Counted from the first letter of the stretch, positions 16,488 through 24,693 are shown. The stretch: 64,000 nt of DNA from Candidatus Aenigmatarchaeota archaeon (GCA_016193585.1 JACPRW010000004.1:62001-126000), one strand, 5' to 3'. Notes: a model not told the origin generated them from the sequence alone. Translations and numbers: made by a program.

Positions 16488-16679
16488 TTAATCGAGGATT
16501 AACCTAAGTCGCCAAAAGACTTCACGGAAGTCTTTTGTACGAAGGCAGCAGTTTTCAAGGCATTCAAGATAAAGCCGTTTAACGTACAGAAGGCCGCCGC
16601 ACTGCCGGCACTGGAATGCCGCGTACTCCTGCATGCCTCTGGCGACGGTTACTGTTGTTCCGCAGCAAAGGAATTTCAT
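16488..16679 (-). CDS. tiny zinc-ribbon protein, copy 3, extended by a repeat
   Basis: MKFLCCGTTVTVARGMQEYA, then FQCRQCGGLLYVKRL as in copies 1, 2 and 4. Here no stop follows the conserved core; the frame runs on through the 63-bp repeat (16511-16573), which adds an unrelated tail LYLECLENCCLRTKDFREVF.... The repeat insertion has therefore rewritten the C-terminus. The ATG lies inside the end of the gene at 16579-16938 in another frame (101-bp overlap). Confidence 0.5.
   Translation of the reverse strand: MKFLCCGTTVTVARGMQEYAAFQCRQCGGLLYVKRLYLECLENCCLRTKDFREVFWRLRLILD
16511..16573. repeat. 63-bp exact dispersed repeat, copy 1
   Basis: Identical over 63 bp to 29847-29909. Starts GCCAAAAGACTTCACGGAAG, where AAAAGACTTC/GAAGTCTTTT forms a hairpin, and ends CAAGGCATTCAAGATAAA. 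A partial copy is at about 13629-13653. The flanks differ, which indicates a mobile or recombined element. Confidence 0.75.
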
Positions 16680-16938
16680 CAGACCACCCCTGGCTCTTTT
16701 CCTCTGCAAACACCACGCGGTGCACGGGCAGTTTAACCGGGTGCATGTGCTTCTTAATCCGGGTAGATTCGCAGAGCGGGCATCTGAGGACAGTATAATA
16801 AAATGCATGTGCACAACGTCCGCAGTCCCATGTGCTGTACATCTGCTTGACGCCGCTGACGGCAGTCGCGTCACGCGCGCCCGAAATCGCTTCGTCTTTC
16901 TTGATAATTTTCATAATCGCTTGCAGCATGCGCATCAC
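16579..16938 (-). CDS. zinc-ribbon protein of unknown function
   Basis: 119 residues. After a short leader (MMRMLQAIMKIIKKDEAISG), a four-cysteine ribbon WDCGRCAHAFYYTVLRCPLC is followed by a basic segment (ESTRIKKHMHPVKLPVHRVV). Resembles archaeal nucleic-acid-binding or rubredoxin-like ribbons, but no specific family. The last third overlaps the ATG and core of zinc-ribbon copy 3 in another frame, so either the true stop has been lost or the two genes genuinely overlap. Confidence 0.5.
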   Translation of the reverse strand: MMRMLQAIMKIIKKDEAISGARDATAVSGVKQMYSTWDCGRCAHAFYYTVLRCPLCESTRIKKHMHPVKLPVHRVVFAEEKSQGWSDEIPLLRNNSNRRQRHAGVRGIPVPAVRRPSVR

Positions 16939-17077
16939 CTGTAGAACATAGTATGTTTCAGGAACTAATTGGTGCCGTGAAACGTTCGTGAAACAGTCAG
17001 CAGCAACTGATAAGAAGTAACAATGAAGCTTGTGCAGATGTCTGTACCAGAGGGAAAGACATTTGCAGTAATTGGGA

Positions 17078-17923
17078 TTACTTCAGCCAGAACAACTTGT
17101 TCGTCCTGCCGTAGCGCTGCTTGCGCACGAGCCCGCGTTCCTCGAGTTTCATCACGACCCTCGTGGCTTTCGCGCGCGAAAACTTGAACTCGGTTTCCAG
17201 GTCGCGCTGCAGCGCGACCTTGCGCTCCTTCAGGTAGGCGATGGTCTTCTGCTCGTCTTCCCTGAACCCCGTGAGGAATGCCTGCTGCTCTTTTTTCTTG
17301 AACTTGGTGTACGCGATGACCAGTACGCCCGCGAGGAGGACTGCCGCGGCGATGAGCAGGCCGTTCTCCTGGGTCAGCCGTGAGAATTTGACCGAGAAGA
17401 GCACGGGGCCCTGGACGTCAGTTGCATTCCATCCGAAGGTTATCCTCGTGCCATCGGACCCGATTTTGGCGTCAGGAGGCTTGAACGAGTTCTGGTAGAC
17501 GCCGTAACCGACAGGCAGCCAGATGGTGACATCCAGATGCTCGACCCGACCGTCAAAGGAGAACTCGGTGAAGAAGTGATGCACTGAATCGCTCGTGAAA
17601 ACAAGGGCTTTCGCATCGTAGCTGATGTCCAGCGTGCTTGCCGGTTCAGTGACCATAATCTGGAGCGTATAGGTGCCGTTGGTGCGGACAAGTTCGTGGC
17701 TGAACTGCTTCTCGCCGTCTGACACGCGGATATTCGTGACGGGTTCGGTGAGCGTATAGTTGACGAAACCGGCGAGCGGCGTCAGGAACCGGTAGTGCAT
17801 CGTCTGGTGGACTGACGTAACGTCGTCTATGTCAAACCTGATGACAAGTCCCGAAATCTCGTTGCTCTGTGCCCGGGCGGCTGAAACGAGCAGCAGCATG
17901 AGAAAAATGTATACCACCCTCAT
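17078..17923 (-). CDS. membrane-bound winged-helix regulator with ectodomain
   Basis: 281 residues. Signal peptide MRVVYIFLMLLLVSAARAQ, an extracytoplasmic beta-rich domain of about 170 residues, one transmembrane helix (LLIAAAVLLAGVLVIAY), then a cytoplasmic winged helix (EDEQKTIAYLKERKVALQRD, FKFSRAKATRVVMKLEERG). This one-component transmembrane arrangement (signal outside, HTH inside) is common in archaea. It probably senses an envelope signal. It shares its upstream region with the divergent HAD gene. Confidence 0.8.
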   Translation of the reverse strand: MRVVYIFLMLLLVSAARAQSNEISGLVIRFDIDDVTSVHQTMHYRFLTPLAGFVNYTLTEPVTNIRVSDGEKQFSHELVRTNGTYTLQIMVTEPASTLDISYDAKALVFTSDSVHHFFTEFSFDGRVEHLDVTIWLPVGYGVYQNSFKPPDAKIGSDGTRITFGWNATDVQGPVLFSVKFSRLTQENGLLIAAAVLLAGVLVIAYTKFKKKEQQAFLTGFREDEQKTIAYLKERKVALQRDLETEFKFSRAKATRVVMKLEERGLVRKQRYGRTNKLFWLK

Positions 17924-17945
17924 GCTACCATCTTTTCCGGGATGC

Positions 17946-17958
17946 TTTTTAAAAGCAT
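17946..17958. promoter_or_regulatory. divergent TATA-containing palindrome
   Basis: GCTTTTTAAAAGC lies midway between the leftward membrane regulator gene and the rightward HAD gene. A symmetric AT core can serve as a TATA element for both directions; it lies 17 bp before the HAD ATG and 23 bp before the regulator ATG. Confidence 0.45.
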
Positions 17959-17974
17959 GGAATAAACTGTACGT

Positions 17975-18673
17975 ATGCGCATCAAAGCGGTCATCTTCGA
18001 CCTCGACAACACGCTCCTCGACTTCATCAAGATGAAGAAGCTTGCGACGAAGGATTCGGCGAAGGCGATGGTGCAGGCGGGGCTGAAGATGCAGGAACAG
18101 GAAGCATACCGGCAGATGCGCGCCTTTTGCTATAAAAATTACAGGAACATGGAATCAGACACGGCGTTCATCAAACTCATGAAGCAGATGAGCAGCGGCA
18201 ACGTCAGGGTGTTCGCTGCGGGCGTCCATGCGTACAACACGACGCGGTCGATGCACCTGCGTCCGTATCCGCAGGTGAAGGAAACGCTCAGGATGCTGCG
18301 GAAAAGGGGCATCAGGACAGGCGTCATCACCGACGCGCCGGGCGTCAAGGCATGGCAGCGGCTCTTCGCATGCGGCATCGGCGGCTACTTCGACGTCGTC
18401 GTGACGCGGGACGACACGCGGCGCAGGAAGCCGCACCAGTTGCCGTTCAGGGCGGCGGTGCGGAAGCTGAAGCTGCGGCCGAACGAAATACTGTTCATCG
18501 GCGACCAGCCGCACCGCGACATCCGCGGCGCGCGGCGCGCCGGCATGCAGACGTGCCTCGCGGCTTACGGTCTCCAGAATGAATTCGCTCATTACGCCGA
18601 GAAGTACCGGGCAGACTACGTCATCGGGAACGTCAGGGATATCCTCAAGCTTGTGGGGCGCAAACGCCGATGA
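17975..18673 (+). CDS. HAD-superfamily phosphatase
   Basis: 232 residues. Motif I VIFDLDNTLLDF (nucleophile and general acid Asp), motif II GVITDAPG, the motif III Lys in RRKPHQLPF and motif IV LFIGDQPHRDIRGARRAG. A helical cap lies between motifs I and II (residues about 20-90), typical of subfamily I HADs. Substrate unknown; a small phospho-metabolite phosphatase is most likely. Overlaps the following transporter gene by 4 bp, implying co-translation. Confidence 0.88.
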   Translation: MRIKAVIFDLDNTLLDFIKMKKLATKDSAKAMVQAGLKMQEQEAYRQMRAFCYKNYRNMESDTAFIKLMKQMSSGNVRVFAAGVHAYNTTRSMHLRPYPQVKETLRMLRKRGIRTGVITDAPGVKAWQRLFACGIGGYFDVVVTRDDTRRRKPHQLPFRAAVRKLKLRPNEILFIGDQPHRDIRGARRAGMQTCLAAYGLQNEFAHYAEKYRADYVIGNVRDILKLVGRKRR

Positions 18674-19518
18674 CGTGGGAACTGTACGCGCTGGTGGCTG
18701 CACTGGGATTTGGAGTGCAGGCGCTCCTCTTGCGGCGCATCATGCTCAAGGCCGATGCGGTGACATTTTTCTGGGCGTTCAATGCCCTGCTGGCAGCGTT
18801 CACGCTGCCGCTGCTTGTCATTGATGCGTCGCTTCCGTCAGGTATCGTGCCGTGGCTCATACTGCTCGCCGGCGTCGTGCTCTGGATATTCGAAGGGCTT
18901 CTCGTATTCGAATCGTATAAGCATACGGAAATCTCGCTGCTCAAGCCGCTCTCAACCATCTCTGTGCTGCTCGTATTCGTGCTTTCTGTCGTGTTCCTCA
19001 ACGAAGCTGCGACCGTGCAGAAAATACTCGGCACGCTCGCTGTGTTTGTTGGCATTGCCGTGCTCACGTGGGAGAAGCGCCTCTTTGCAAAGTTTTCGGC
19101 AAAAGGCGTCAGGCTTGTCATTGCATCAACATTTCTCACTGCGCTCGTCGTCATTGTTGACAAGGTGGCGATGAGCTATTTCCATCCCATTCCGTATACG
19201 TTTCTGGTGACGCTTGCTCCGGCAGTGCTCCTTGCTCCATTCATGAGGGCACGGCAGCACCATGTACGGGTATTGTTCAAGCAAAAGCATGCCATGCTTG
19301 CGGTCACCTGCTTGGGAATTGTCGCATACCTTGCCACACTCACCGCATATACGCTGACCGACGCGAGCAACGTGATGCCGGTCATACAGCTGTCAGTCAT
19401 CGTTGCAGTCGCAGGCGGCTTCATCCTCCATAAAGAAAAAGACATCGCGCTCCGGCTCCTCGGCGCGCTGTTCATGATCGCCGGAGCGGCGCTCATACTG
19501 AAGCCGGGCATTATCTGA
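18670..19518 (+). CDS. EamA/DMT-family transporter
   Basis: 282 residues with ten hydrophobic helices in two similar halves, typical of drug/metabolite transporters with two EamA repeats (ILLAGVVLWIFEGLLVFESY and VIQLSVIVAVAGGFIL...ALFMIAGAALIL). The characteristic 'xPLxxxxxxLxxxxFLxExxT' signature appears as LKPLSTISVLLVFVLSVVFL NEAAT. Substrate unknown. Translationally coupled to the HAD phosphatase. Confidence 0.85.
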   Translation: MTWELYALVAALGFGVQALLLRRIMLKADAVTFFWAFNALLAAFTLPLLVIDASLPSGIVPWLILLAGVVLWIFEGLLVFESYKHTEISLLKPLSTISVLLVFVLSVVFLNEAATVQKILGTLAVFVGIAVLTWEKRLFAKFSAKGVRLVIASTFLTALVVIVDKVAMSYFHPIPYTFLVTLAPAVLLAPFMRARQHHVRVLFKQKHAMLAVTCLGIVAYLATLTAYTLTDASNVMPVIQLSVIVAVAGGFILHKEKDIALRLLGALFMIAGAALILKPGII

Positions 19519-20644
19519 CAAACCGCTCCATCCTGTCCATTGCCTGCTTAATGAGCGGCAGCTTGGTCGCGAAGGACAGCCGTATGTAGCCTTTCCCTGC
19601 AGTACCGAACTCGCTGCCGGGAACGACAGCCACGTGTGCTTTTTTCAGCAGGTCGAATGCAAACCGCCGGTCGTCCTTCCCGACGTGCGCAAAGGCGTAG
19701 AACGCGCCCTCGGGCTTGACGGTGCGCAGCCCTGTTTCGTTCAGGCGTTTCACTATATAATCTCTGCGCTTCCGGTATTCGGTGACCATCGCGCTCGTGT
19801 ACTTCTCTGGCAGCGACAATGCCTTGATGCCGAGCATCTGCGACACGGTAGGAGCGCATATGCTCGTGTACACGTGTATTTTCGTTATGGCTGCGGCAAG
19901 TTTCGGCGGCGCGGCGCAGTAGCCGAGCCGGAAGCCGCACATCGCATAGCTCTTGGAGAACGTCTGGAACGTGACTGCGTATCGCTCCATGCCATTCAGG
20001 GACGCGATGGACACGTGCTTTTTCCCGTAGATTATTTTCTCGTATGCCTCGTCGCTGAACATGTAGAGGTCGTTGTCAACAGCGATGTCGGCAAGCTCCT
20101 CAAGCGTTTTCCGTTTCAGGACATTGCCCGTAGGGTTTCCGGGCGTGTTGATGATGAGCACTTTCGTTTTCTTTTTGTCGATGCGCCTCCGCACCTCGTC
20201 AGGGTCGAGCTCCCATCCGGTTGACGCAGCGGTGTCCGCAAAAACAGGGGCCGCGCTGAGCAACTCAACGGTCGGCAGGTAGGCGAGGAAACTGGGGTTC
20301 GGGACGATTGCCTGCTCCCCGACATCGAGTGCGCACGCGGCCGCAAGCAGCAGCGCTTCCTGGCTTCCGCCGGTTACGACTATGTTTTCAGGCTCGGCGT
20401 GAATCCTGTTTTCTTTCCTCAGTTTTTTTGCTATCGCGATTTTCAGCTCAGGGATGCCGCCGGGAGGGGAATATTTGTTTGTTTTGTTTGCAATTCTTTT
20501 CAGGTATGCGACGAGCGGTTTCGGCAGGTCGAAGTCCGGCTCTCCTGCTCCCAGCGAGATGACGCGCTTGTCGTGCAGCAGGGAAATAAGCTTGCCGATG
20601 ATGGCATCGGGCAGTTCCAGTTCACGCTCGGCGATGTGCGGCAT
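19511..20644 (-). CDS. class I/II PLP-dependent aminotransferase
   Basis: 377 residues. The start at 20644 (MPHIAERELELPDAIIGKLI) fits the family. The N-terminal substrate motif VISLGAGEPDFDLP, NTPGNPTGNVL and SDEAYEKIIY are all present; the Schiff-base Lys is in FSKSYAMCGFRLGY, and the C-terminal Arg in GYIRLSFAT binds the substrate carboxylate. Probably an aspartate- or aromatic-type aminotransferase. The tail overlaps the convergent transporter gene by 8 bp. The frame upstream of 20644 runs into palindromic repeats and is not coding. Confidence 0.92.
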   Translation of the reverse strand: MPHIAERELELPDAIIGKLISLLHDKRVISLGAGEPDFDLPKPLVAYLKRIANKTNKYSPPGGIPELKIAIAKKLRKENRIHAEPENIVVTGGSQEALLLAAACALDVGEQAIVPNPSFLAYLPTVELLSAAPVFADTAASTGWELDPDEVRRRIDKKKTKVLIINTPGNPTGNVLKRKTLEELADIAVDNDLYMFSDEAYEKIIYGKKHVSIASLNGMERYAVTFQTFSKSYAMCGFRLGYCAAPPKLAAAITKIHVYTSICAPTVSQMLGIKALSLPEKYTSAMVTEYRKRRDYIVKRLNETGLRTVKPEGAFYAFAHVGKDDRRFAFDLLKKAHVAVVPGSEFGTAGKGYIRLSFATKLPLIKQAMDRMERFVR

Positions 20645-20746
20645 ATGTACTATATATAGGTAAAAGCAGGATATAATTATTTCTGCCGGCCGGGATTTGC
20701 ATAAAAGTACCCCCATCACCGTTCTTGTATGGTGAATTGCACTGGT

Positions 20747-20895
20747 TATAGTGGAACAACAAAAGAATACCGACATATTACTTTTGTTGTCCGCTACACG
20801 CGGAAAACAACGTTTTCCGGTGCACCAAAAAGCTTTGCTTTTTGCGTGTAAGTGAACCAAGATATAATACCTGATTATTTACTTGGTTCACTATA
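20747..20895. repeat. composite palindrome array P-U-Q
   Basis: P (20747-20796): TATAGTGGA...GTCCGCTA arms around AATACCGACATATTA. U (20797-20848): CACGC/GCGTG stem enclosing two hairpins (GGAAAAC/GTTTTCC and AAAAAGC/GCTTTTT). Q (20849-20895): AGTGAACCAAG/CTTGGTTCACT. The same P and Q are adjacent without U at 33295-33391 and 51994-52090. A half-palindrome R (GGTGAATTGC) precedes it. The 20645-21031 gap holds no gene. Confidence 0.8.
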
Positions 20896-20950
20896 TCTGT
20901 ACAGGAGAATCTTCGATTCTCCTCATATCGTGTTTATTTCCTTGTATTGC

Positions 20951-20983
20951 TATAATACGACATAAGCTGCGCAATTATCTATA
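20951..20983. repeat. right half of palindrome S
   Basis: TATAATACGACATAAGCTGC followed by GCAATTATCTATA; matches the right half of the element that is complete at 49614-49661. The left half is missing here. Between Q and this half is another hairpin, GGAGAATC/GATTCTCC (about 20904-20922). Confidence 0.6.
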
Positions 20984-21031
20984 ACAAGAAAAAGATTGCT
21001 ATAAAAAGATATCTGAAAACTGTTTCGTTCT

Positions 21032-21523
21032 ATGCATCATCTCGACGTGTTGTTTTCAGACGCAGCAAGACTCCTTGATAAAGGAAGGGTGGGCGATGCA
21101 CTCGCTGTGTACAGGCAACTTGCATCAGAAGGCGACTACCGGGGCTATGAAGGCGCCTTGGCCATTGCAACGGGAGGGAAACTGGACCCGTATGCAGGGG
21201 TTGTCGTAAGAACTATCGCCGCCGTAATGGGTGACATGCGCACGATACAATCGATGTATCCCCCAGGATTCTCTTTTGGAGGCCTTGTGGCAACAATGGA
21301 TAGCAGGTATAAGCAAGAGGACGGCACAGGTGAGCTTCTCGGTGCCCTCCGGACAGCGCCGCACAGGCACCCGATGCTTGCGTTCGCGCATTGTGCGCGC
21401 GCCGCAGGAGAAAGCGGGAGAAATGGCGATTCTGCTGCCAGCCAGTTTCTGCATTCACTTGCAGACGAACTAGGACTCGATGAGAATGCAGTAACGTGGA
21501 TGGTCAATGAGTATTGCAGGTAA
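21032..21523 (+). CDS. hypothetical soluble protein
   Basis: 163 residues, predicted all-helical. The start (HLDVLFSDAARLLDKGRVGD then ALAVYRQLASEGDYRGYEGA) looks like a tetratricopeptide-type helical hairpin, but further repeats are not clear. No family recognised. It converges on the thrC-like remnant. Confidence 0.6.
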   Translation: MHHLDVLFSDAARLLDKGRVGDALAVYRQLASEGDYRGYEGALAIATGGKLDPYAGVVVRTIAAVMGDMRTIQSMYPPGFSFGGLVATMDSRYKQEDGTGELLGALRTAPHRHPMLAFAHCARAAGESGRNGDSAASQFLHSLADELGLDENAVTWMVNEYCR

Positions 21524-21525
21524 CC

Positions 21526-21860
21526 TTATGCTGCAGCAGCTTTTACCCCTTCGATGTACTGCCTGATAGCCAACGGGTCGTTGTCGACGAGTTCCGGTCT
21601 GTTTGAATAGCTGTGCTCTCCGAGGTGGTATTCGATAGTCCTCGCGGGATCCTTGTTTCCCCCGGTAAGCACGCCGGCAACACATGCGCTGCGCGGTATC
21701 ATCCCGCTTTCGCGGGCCTTCTTCATGCCCGCAACCGTTGCAGCAGAAGCGAGGTCGACCTCGCCCAGTACGCCGTTTCGTGCAATGACTGCTGCGGCAT
21801 CAGCCATTGCTTCGTCGCTCACCTCCATCACAGTGCCGCGTGTTAATTTCAAGGAACTGA
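21526..21860 (-). pseudogene. threonine synthase C-terminal remnant
   Basis: The frame encodes VMEVSDEAMADAAAVIARNG, then GEVDLASAATVAGMKKARES and VAGVLTGGNKDPARTIEYH. This matches the last 110 or so residues of threonine synthase-type PLP enzymes (SDEE...EPASAASLAGL...VLTGHGLKDP). The N-terminal 300 residues with the PLP-lysine are absent; upstream lies the Nudix gene. The open frame continues 70 bp into the Nudix gene, which is chance. Confidence 0.75.
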
Positions 21861-22226
21861 TCACACCTTCTGTGCTATTCCACGTATCCACATCGGATAG
21901 CTTTCCTGTATTTCTTTGAGCGGCACCCATGCGTACGTCTTATGCTCGTCGCTCAGTCGTATCGTGCCGCTGGCAGCGCACAGGTACACGGTTGCGGGAA
22001 TGGTGAGCGAAGAAAACGGTATTGCTGCTTTTCCGAGCAGCCGCACGACGGTGACATCGAGATGCGTCTCTTCCTTCACCTCGCGGAGGAGGCAGGTGAC
22101 TTTGTCTTCGCCGCGGTGTATCTTGCCACCGGGAAGGTCAGGCGTGCCGGCGGCGTTGTTCCGCATGAGGACGAGTATCTTGCCGTCCCTGAGGATGAGC
22201 GCCTTGACAGCGGGGATGACGGTCAT
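21861..22226 (-). CDS. Nudix hydrolase
   Basis: 121 residues from ATG 22226 (MTVIPAVKALILRDGKILVL). Nudix box GGKIHRGEDKVTCLLREVKE followed by ETHLD, fitting GX5EX7REUXEEXGU. Short single-domain enzyme that hydrolyses a nucleoside diphosphate derivative; substrate unknown. Confidence 0.88.
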   Translation of the reverse strand: MTVIPAVKALILRDGKILVLMRNNAAGTPDLPGGKIHRGEDKVTCLLREVKEETHLDVTVVRLLGKAAIPFSSLTIPATVYLCAASGTIRLSDEHKTYAWVPLKEIQESYPMWIRGIAQKV

Positions 22227-22263
22227 AAAAATCAGCATGCATGATGTGTAACGCTCAAGGCAT

Positions 22264-23169
22264 TTACGAAACGGGTTCCCATACGAGATCTTCGGCATTT
22301 CTGATGATAAGAGGGTATGGAGGCTGCAGAGACGTATAAGCGAACTTTTTACCGTCGTGGCTGAACGTAGGGCCGTTGAGCACGTTGTATTTTTCCTTTA
22401 ATTGTAGATGCTTTGTTTCATCGAGCGTTATCATGCGAATAACGACTTTTCTGGAGAGCCCTGTTTCAAGGACTGCTCCGTACACAATACTCTTTCCATC
22501 AGGAGTGAATTCAGGTGCATGGCTCTGGACTGTTTGGTCAGTGAGTACTTGAAGCCCGGTGCCATCGGCGTACATCCATGCTATTTCAGCTGACGTGTAT
22601 ATAGAATCTGGAATGTTTCTTCCTATGACAAATGCTATCTTGGCCCCGTCACTGCTGAATACGCCTTCGCTTGCATATGATACGTTCGTTATTTGTTTCT
22701 GGTTGTTTCCGTCAACATCCATAATCCATAGTTGTCCGCTGTTCCCTCTAAATGAGCTAAATAAGATTTTCGTTCCATCGGGACTAAAAACTGGATCAAA
22801 ATCATCTGTCGTATTTGCCAGCATTCTCAGATGAGAGCCATCGGAATTGATTATTGCGATATTGCCTTCAGACGAAAATATTATTCGTTTCCCATCAGGA
22901 CTGAACGAAGGCATCGTTTTTTCAGCATCATCGCCGAGCAGTGCCTGGATATTTCCTGTTTGGATGTCCATGATGTATAAATCTGGCTTAGCGAAGTCCC
23001 CCGCCTGAAAAACTATTTTTTCTCCGTTGGGAGAAAATGAAGGATGTCCATTCCATTCAAGCGCTGTGTCTATTTCTCCCGACGCAAGCATGGTAGTTTC
23101 GCTGGTAGTTTGATTCACGCATGCTGCAGTAAAAACGAGTATGATAAAATACGCGACAAGGGATTTCAT
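22264..23169 (-). CDS. TolB-like beta-propeller lipoprotein
   Basis: About 301 residues from ATG 23169. Signal peptide with lipobox VFTAACVNQ. At least five PD40/WD40-like repeats are seen (HPSFSPNGEKIVF, MPSFSPDGKRIIF, DPVFSPDGTKILF, APEFTPDGKSIVY, GPTFSHDGKKFAY), giving a six-bladed TolB-type propeller. A surface-exposed binding or scaffold protein. Start chosen to include the signal peptide and exclude the upstream palindrome. Confidence 0.88.
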   Translation of the reverse strand: MKSLVAYFIILVFTAACVNQTTSETTMLASGEIDTALEWNGHPSFSPNGEKIVFQAGDFAKPDLYIMDIQTGNIQALLGDDAEKTMPSFSPDGKRIIFSSEGNIAIINSDGSHLRMLANTTDDFDPVFSPDGTKILFSSFRGNSGQLWIMDVDGNNQKQITNVSYASEGVFSSDGAKIAFVIGRNIPDSIYTSAEIAWMYADGTGLQVLTDQTVQSHAPEFTPDGKSIVYGAVLETGLSRKVVIRMITLDETKHLQLKEKYNVLNGPTFSHDGKKFAYTSLQPPYPLIIRNAEDLVWEPVS

Positions 23170-23217
23170 ACAGTCGTATACACGCGTATGCTTATTAAAA
23201 AACAATAAAAGGGTAGT

Positions 23218-23311
23218 TATAGTAGATGACATTAGTTTTTATACAAAACAATGTCATCTGCATATAGCAGTGACATCATAATATGTTTGATTACTTATGT
23301 CACATGCTATA
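23218..23311. repeat. twin palindromic element
   Basis: Two palindromes sharing TATA at 23263-23266. The first has arms TATAGTAGATGACATT/AATGTCATCTGCATATA; the second has arms TATAGCAGTGACAT/ATGTCACATGCTATA. Same design as the pair inside the cytidine deaminase gene (43992-44083), including TGCATATA at the right end of the first arm. Fills the gap between the propeller lipoprotein and the adenosyltransferase. Confidence 0.8.
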
Positions 23312-23323
23312 GTTTATTGTCGA

Positions 23324-23848
23324 TCAGCCTTTCCATTCCTGCTCGTCGAGCCCGATGCGGCTGTTGACGAGCCGCGCAATGATGAAGAACATGTCCGAAA
23401 GGCGGTTGGCGTAGCGGAACGCCTCGCTGTTTATTTCCCCGCGCTCGCTGAGCGCTGCCAGTATGCGCTCGGCGCGCCTGCACACGGTCCTGCAGACGTG
23501 GAGCGCGGCAGCGGCGTCGCTGCCCCCGGGAAGGATGAAACGGCGCAGCGGGCTGAGCTCTTTTTCAGCTGCGGTTATCACGGATTCAAGCTGCTGCACA
23601 TCAGCAGCCGTGATGCGCTGCACGTCCCTGCCGAGCGGCGTCGCGATGTCAGCACCGAGCCTGAACAGCCCGTTCTGCACGTCCGTCAGCAGCGCGTAGA
23701 TTTCTTTGTCGGCAATCTCCGCTTTCGCCACGCCAACAAATGCGTTGAGCTCGTCGACCGTTCCGCATGCGTCGACGATGGCGGACGCTTTGCTCACGTC
23801 GGGGCCGCGATGAACGGATGTTTTGGTCGAATCCCTGTATTGTTTCAC
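23324..23848 (-). CDS. cob(I)alamin adenosyltransferase, PduO type
   Basis: 174 residues. Family signatures are VDACGTVDELNAFVGVAKAE and RRFILPGGSDAAAALHVCRT followed by VCRRAER. Converts cob(I)alamin and ATP to adenosylcobalamin. This is the cofactor of class II ribonucleotide reductase, encoded 1.5 kb to the right, so the two form a metabolic pair. A TATA-like GTTTAAAAC (23860-23868) is shared with the divergent small gene. Confidence 0.92.
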   Translation of the reverse strand: MKQYRDSTKTSVHRGPDVSKASAIVDACGTVDELNAFVGVAKAEIADKEIYALLTDVQNGLFRLGADIATPLGRDVQRITAADVQQLESVITAAEKELSPLRRFILPGGSDAAAALHVCRTVCRRAERILAALSERGEINSEAFRYANRLSDMFFIIARLVNSRIGLDEQEWKG

Positions 23849-23890
23849 GCTATAGTATGCGTTTAAAACTTTTTAAGAAAAGTAAGTACC

Positions 23891-24079
23891 GTGCGTTTCC
23901 TCACTGCACTGGCTGTCATCGCCATGACCGTCGTCCTGCTGGCCGCGACCGCGGTGTTCGCGCTCGTGCTTATTCCGCTCGCCGTTGCCGGCATCCTGTA
24001 TTTCTATCTTCGCGGGAAAGTGAAAGCTGCCAAGAAAGGCAGGCAAAAAGAATTCGTATACTACTTCGAGCATCGCTAG
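23891..24079 (+). CDS. 62-residue two-helix membrane protein
   Basis: GTG start. MRFLTALAVIAMTVVLLAAT, then a second hydrophobic stretch (VLIPLAVAGILYFYLRG) and a basic tail (KVKAAKKGRQKEF). No family recognised. Divergent from the adenosyltransferase and tail-to-tail with the Nudix gene (4-bp overlap). Confidence 0.55.
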   Translation: MRFLTALAVIAMTVVLLAATAVFALVLIPLAVAGILYFYLRGKVKAAKKGRQKEFVYYFEHR

Positions 24080-24693
24080 CCAAGGTAACTGATGAGCGGC
24101 CCGAGCGCGATGCGCGACCAGTCCTCGACATCAGCTGTTGCACACAGCACCTGCAGCTCGTCAATGCTCATGAATGTTCCATGGTCTATCTCAGGAGCTT
24201 TGGGCATCACCGCGCCCTGGCGTGTTTCGATAACGTACAGGATGCCGAAGTGCACCTTGCCAACATCATCAGTATCGGAATTGATATAGCCGAGAACTCG
24301 TAGTGCGTCAACCGTTACCTCAGCTTCTTCAGCCAGTTCCCTGCGCATGCTCGCACGGATGGGGTTGTCGTCTGCCCCGTCAATCTTGTCGATGTGCCCG
24401 CCGAGCCCCCACGACCACTTGCCCTGCAGCCGTTTCTCTGAATACTGGCTGTCATGCGATGCACGCTGGTACGCAAAGACCTTTTTCGTCTGCGGATTGA
24501 CGATGATGATGTACGCAATCGGCTGCTTGTGGCCGGGGTCGTGCTCTGCAAGGCCCCGCTTCATGTAGCGGTGATGTTTCAGAATGCGTGACTCAAAATC
24601 TATGTCATCTTTCGGCTTGAAGCCATCAAAGTGGTCATCGGCAAGGAGCACTTGGCGCTTGACAACCATGATGAGCTTGTCAAACTTGTTCAT
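24076..24693 (-). CDS. Nudix hydrolase (larger type)
   Basis: About 205 residues from ATG 24693. A long N-terminal region (FDGFKPKDDIDFESRILKHH) is followed by the Nudix box GGHIDKIDGADDNPIRASMR with RELAEEAEV. The arrangement with 'GLGGHxxxxD...P' resembles the NUDIX proteins related to phosphoesterase DR-type or IPP isomerase-like enzymes that act on larger substrates. Substrate not assignable. Confidence 0.82.
   Translation of the reverse strand: MNKFDKLIMVVKRQVLLADDHFDGFKPKDDIDFESRILKHHRYMKRGLAEHDPGHKQPIAYIIIVNPQTKKVFAYQRASHDSQYSEKRLQGKWSWGLGGHIDKIDGADDNPIRASMRRELAEEAEVTVDALRVLGYINSDTDDVGKVHFGILYVIETRQGAVMPKAPEIDHGTFMSIDELQVLCATADVEDWSRIALGPLISYLG

Noticed and set aside
18155-18703. Minus-strand frame of about 180 codons opposite the HAD gene
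   Set aside because: No motif and high Arg/Asp/Val/His content; the plus strand carries all four HAD motifs.
20747-20895. Possible CRISPR array from regularly recurring hairpins
   Set aside because: The repeats are not identical, there are no unique spacers of constant length, and no cas genes occur in the window.
21861-21930. N-terminal extension of the threonine-synthase-like frame into the Nudix gene
   Set aside because: The overlapping residues do not resemble threonine synthase, while the Nudix frame there does continue to a natural end.
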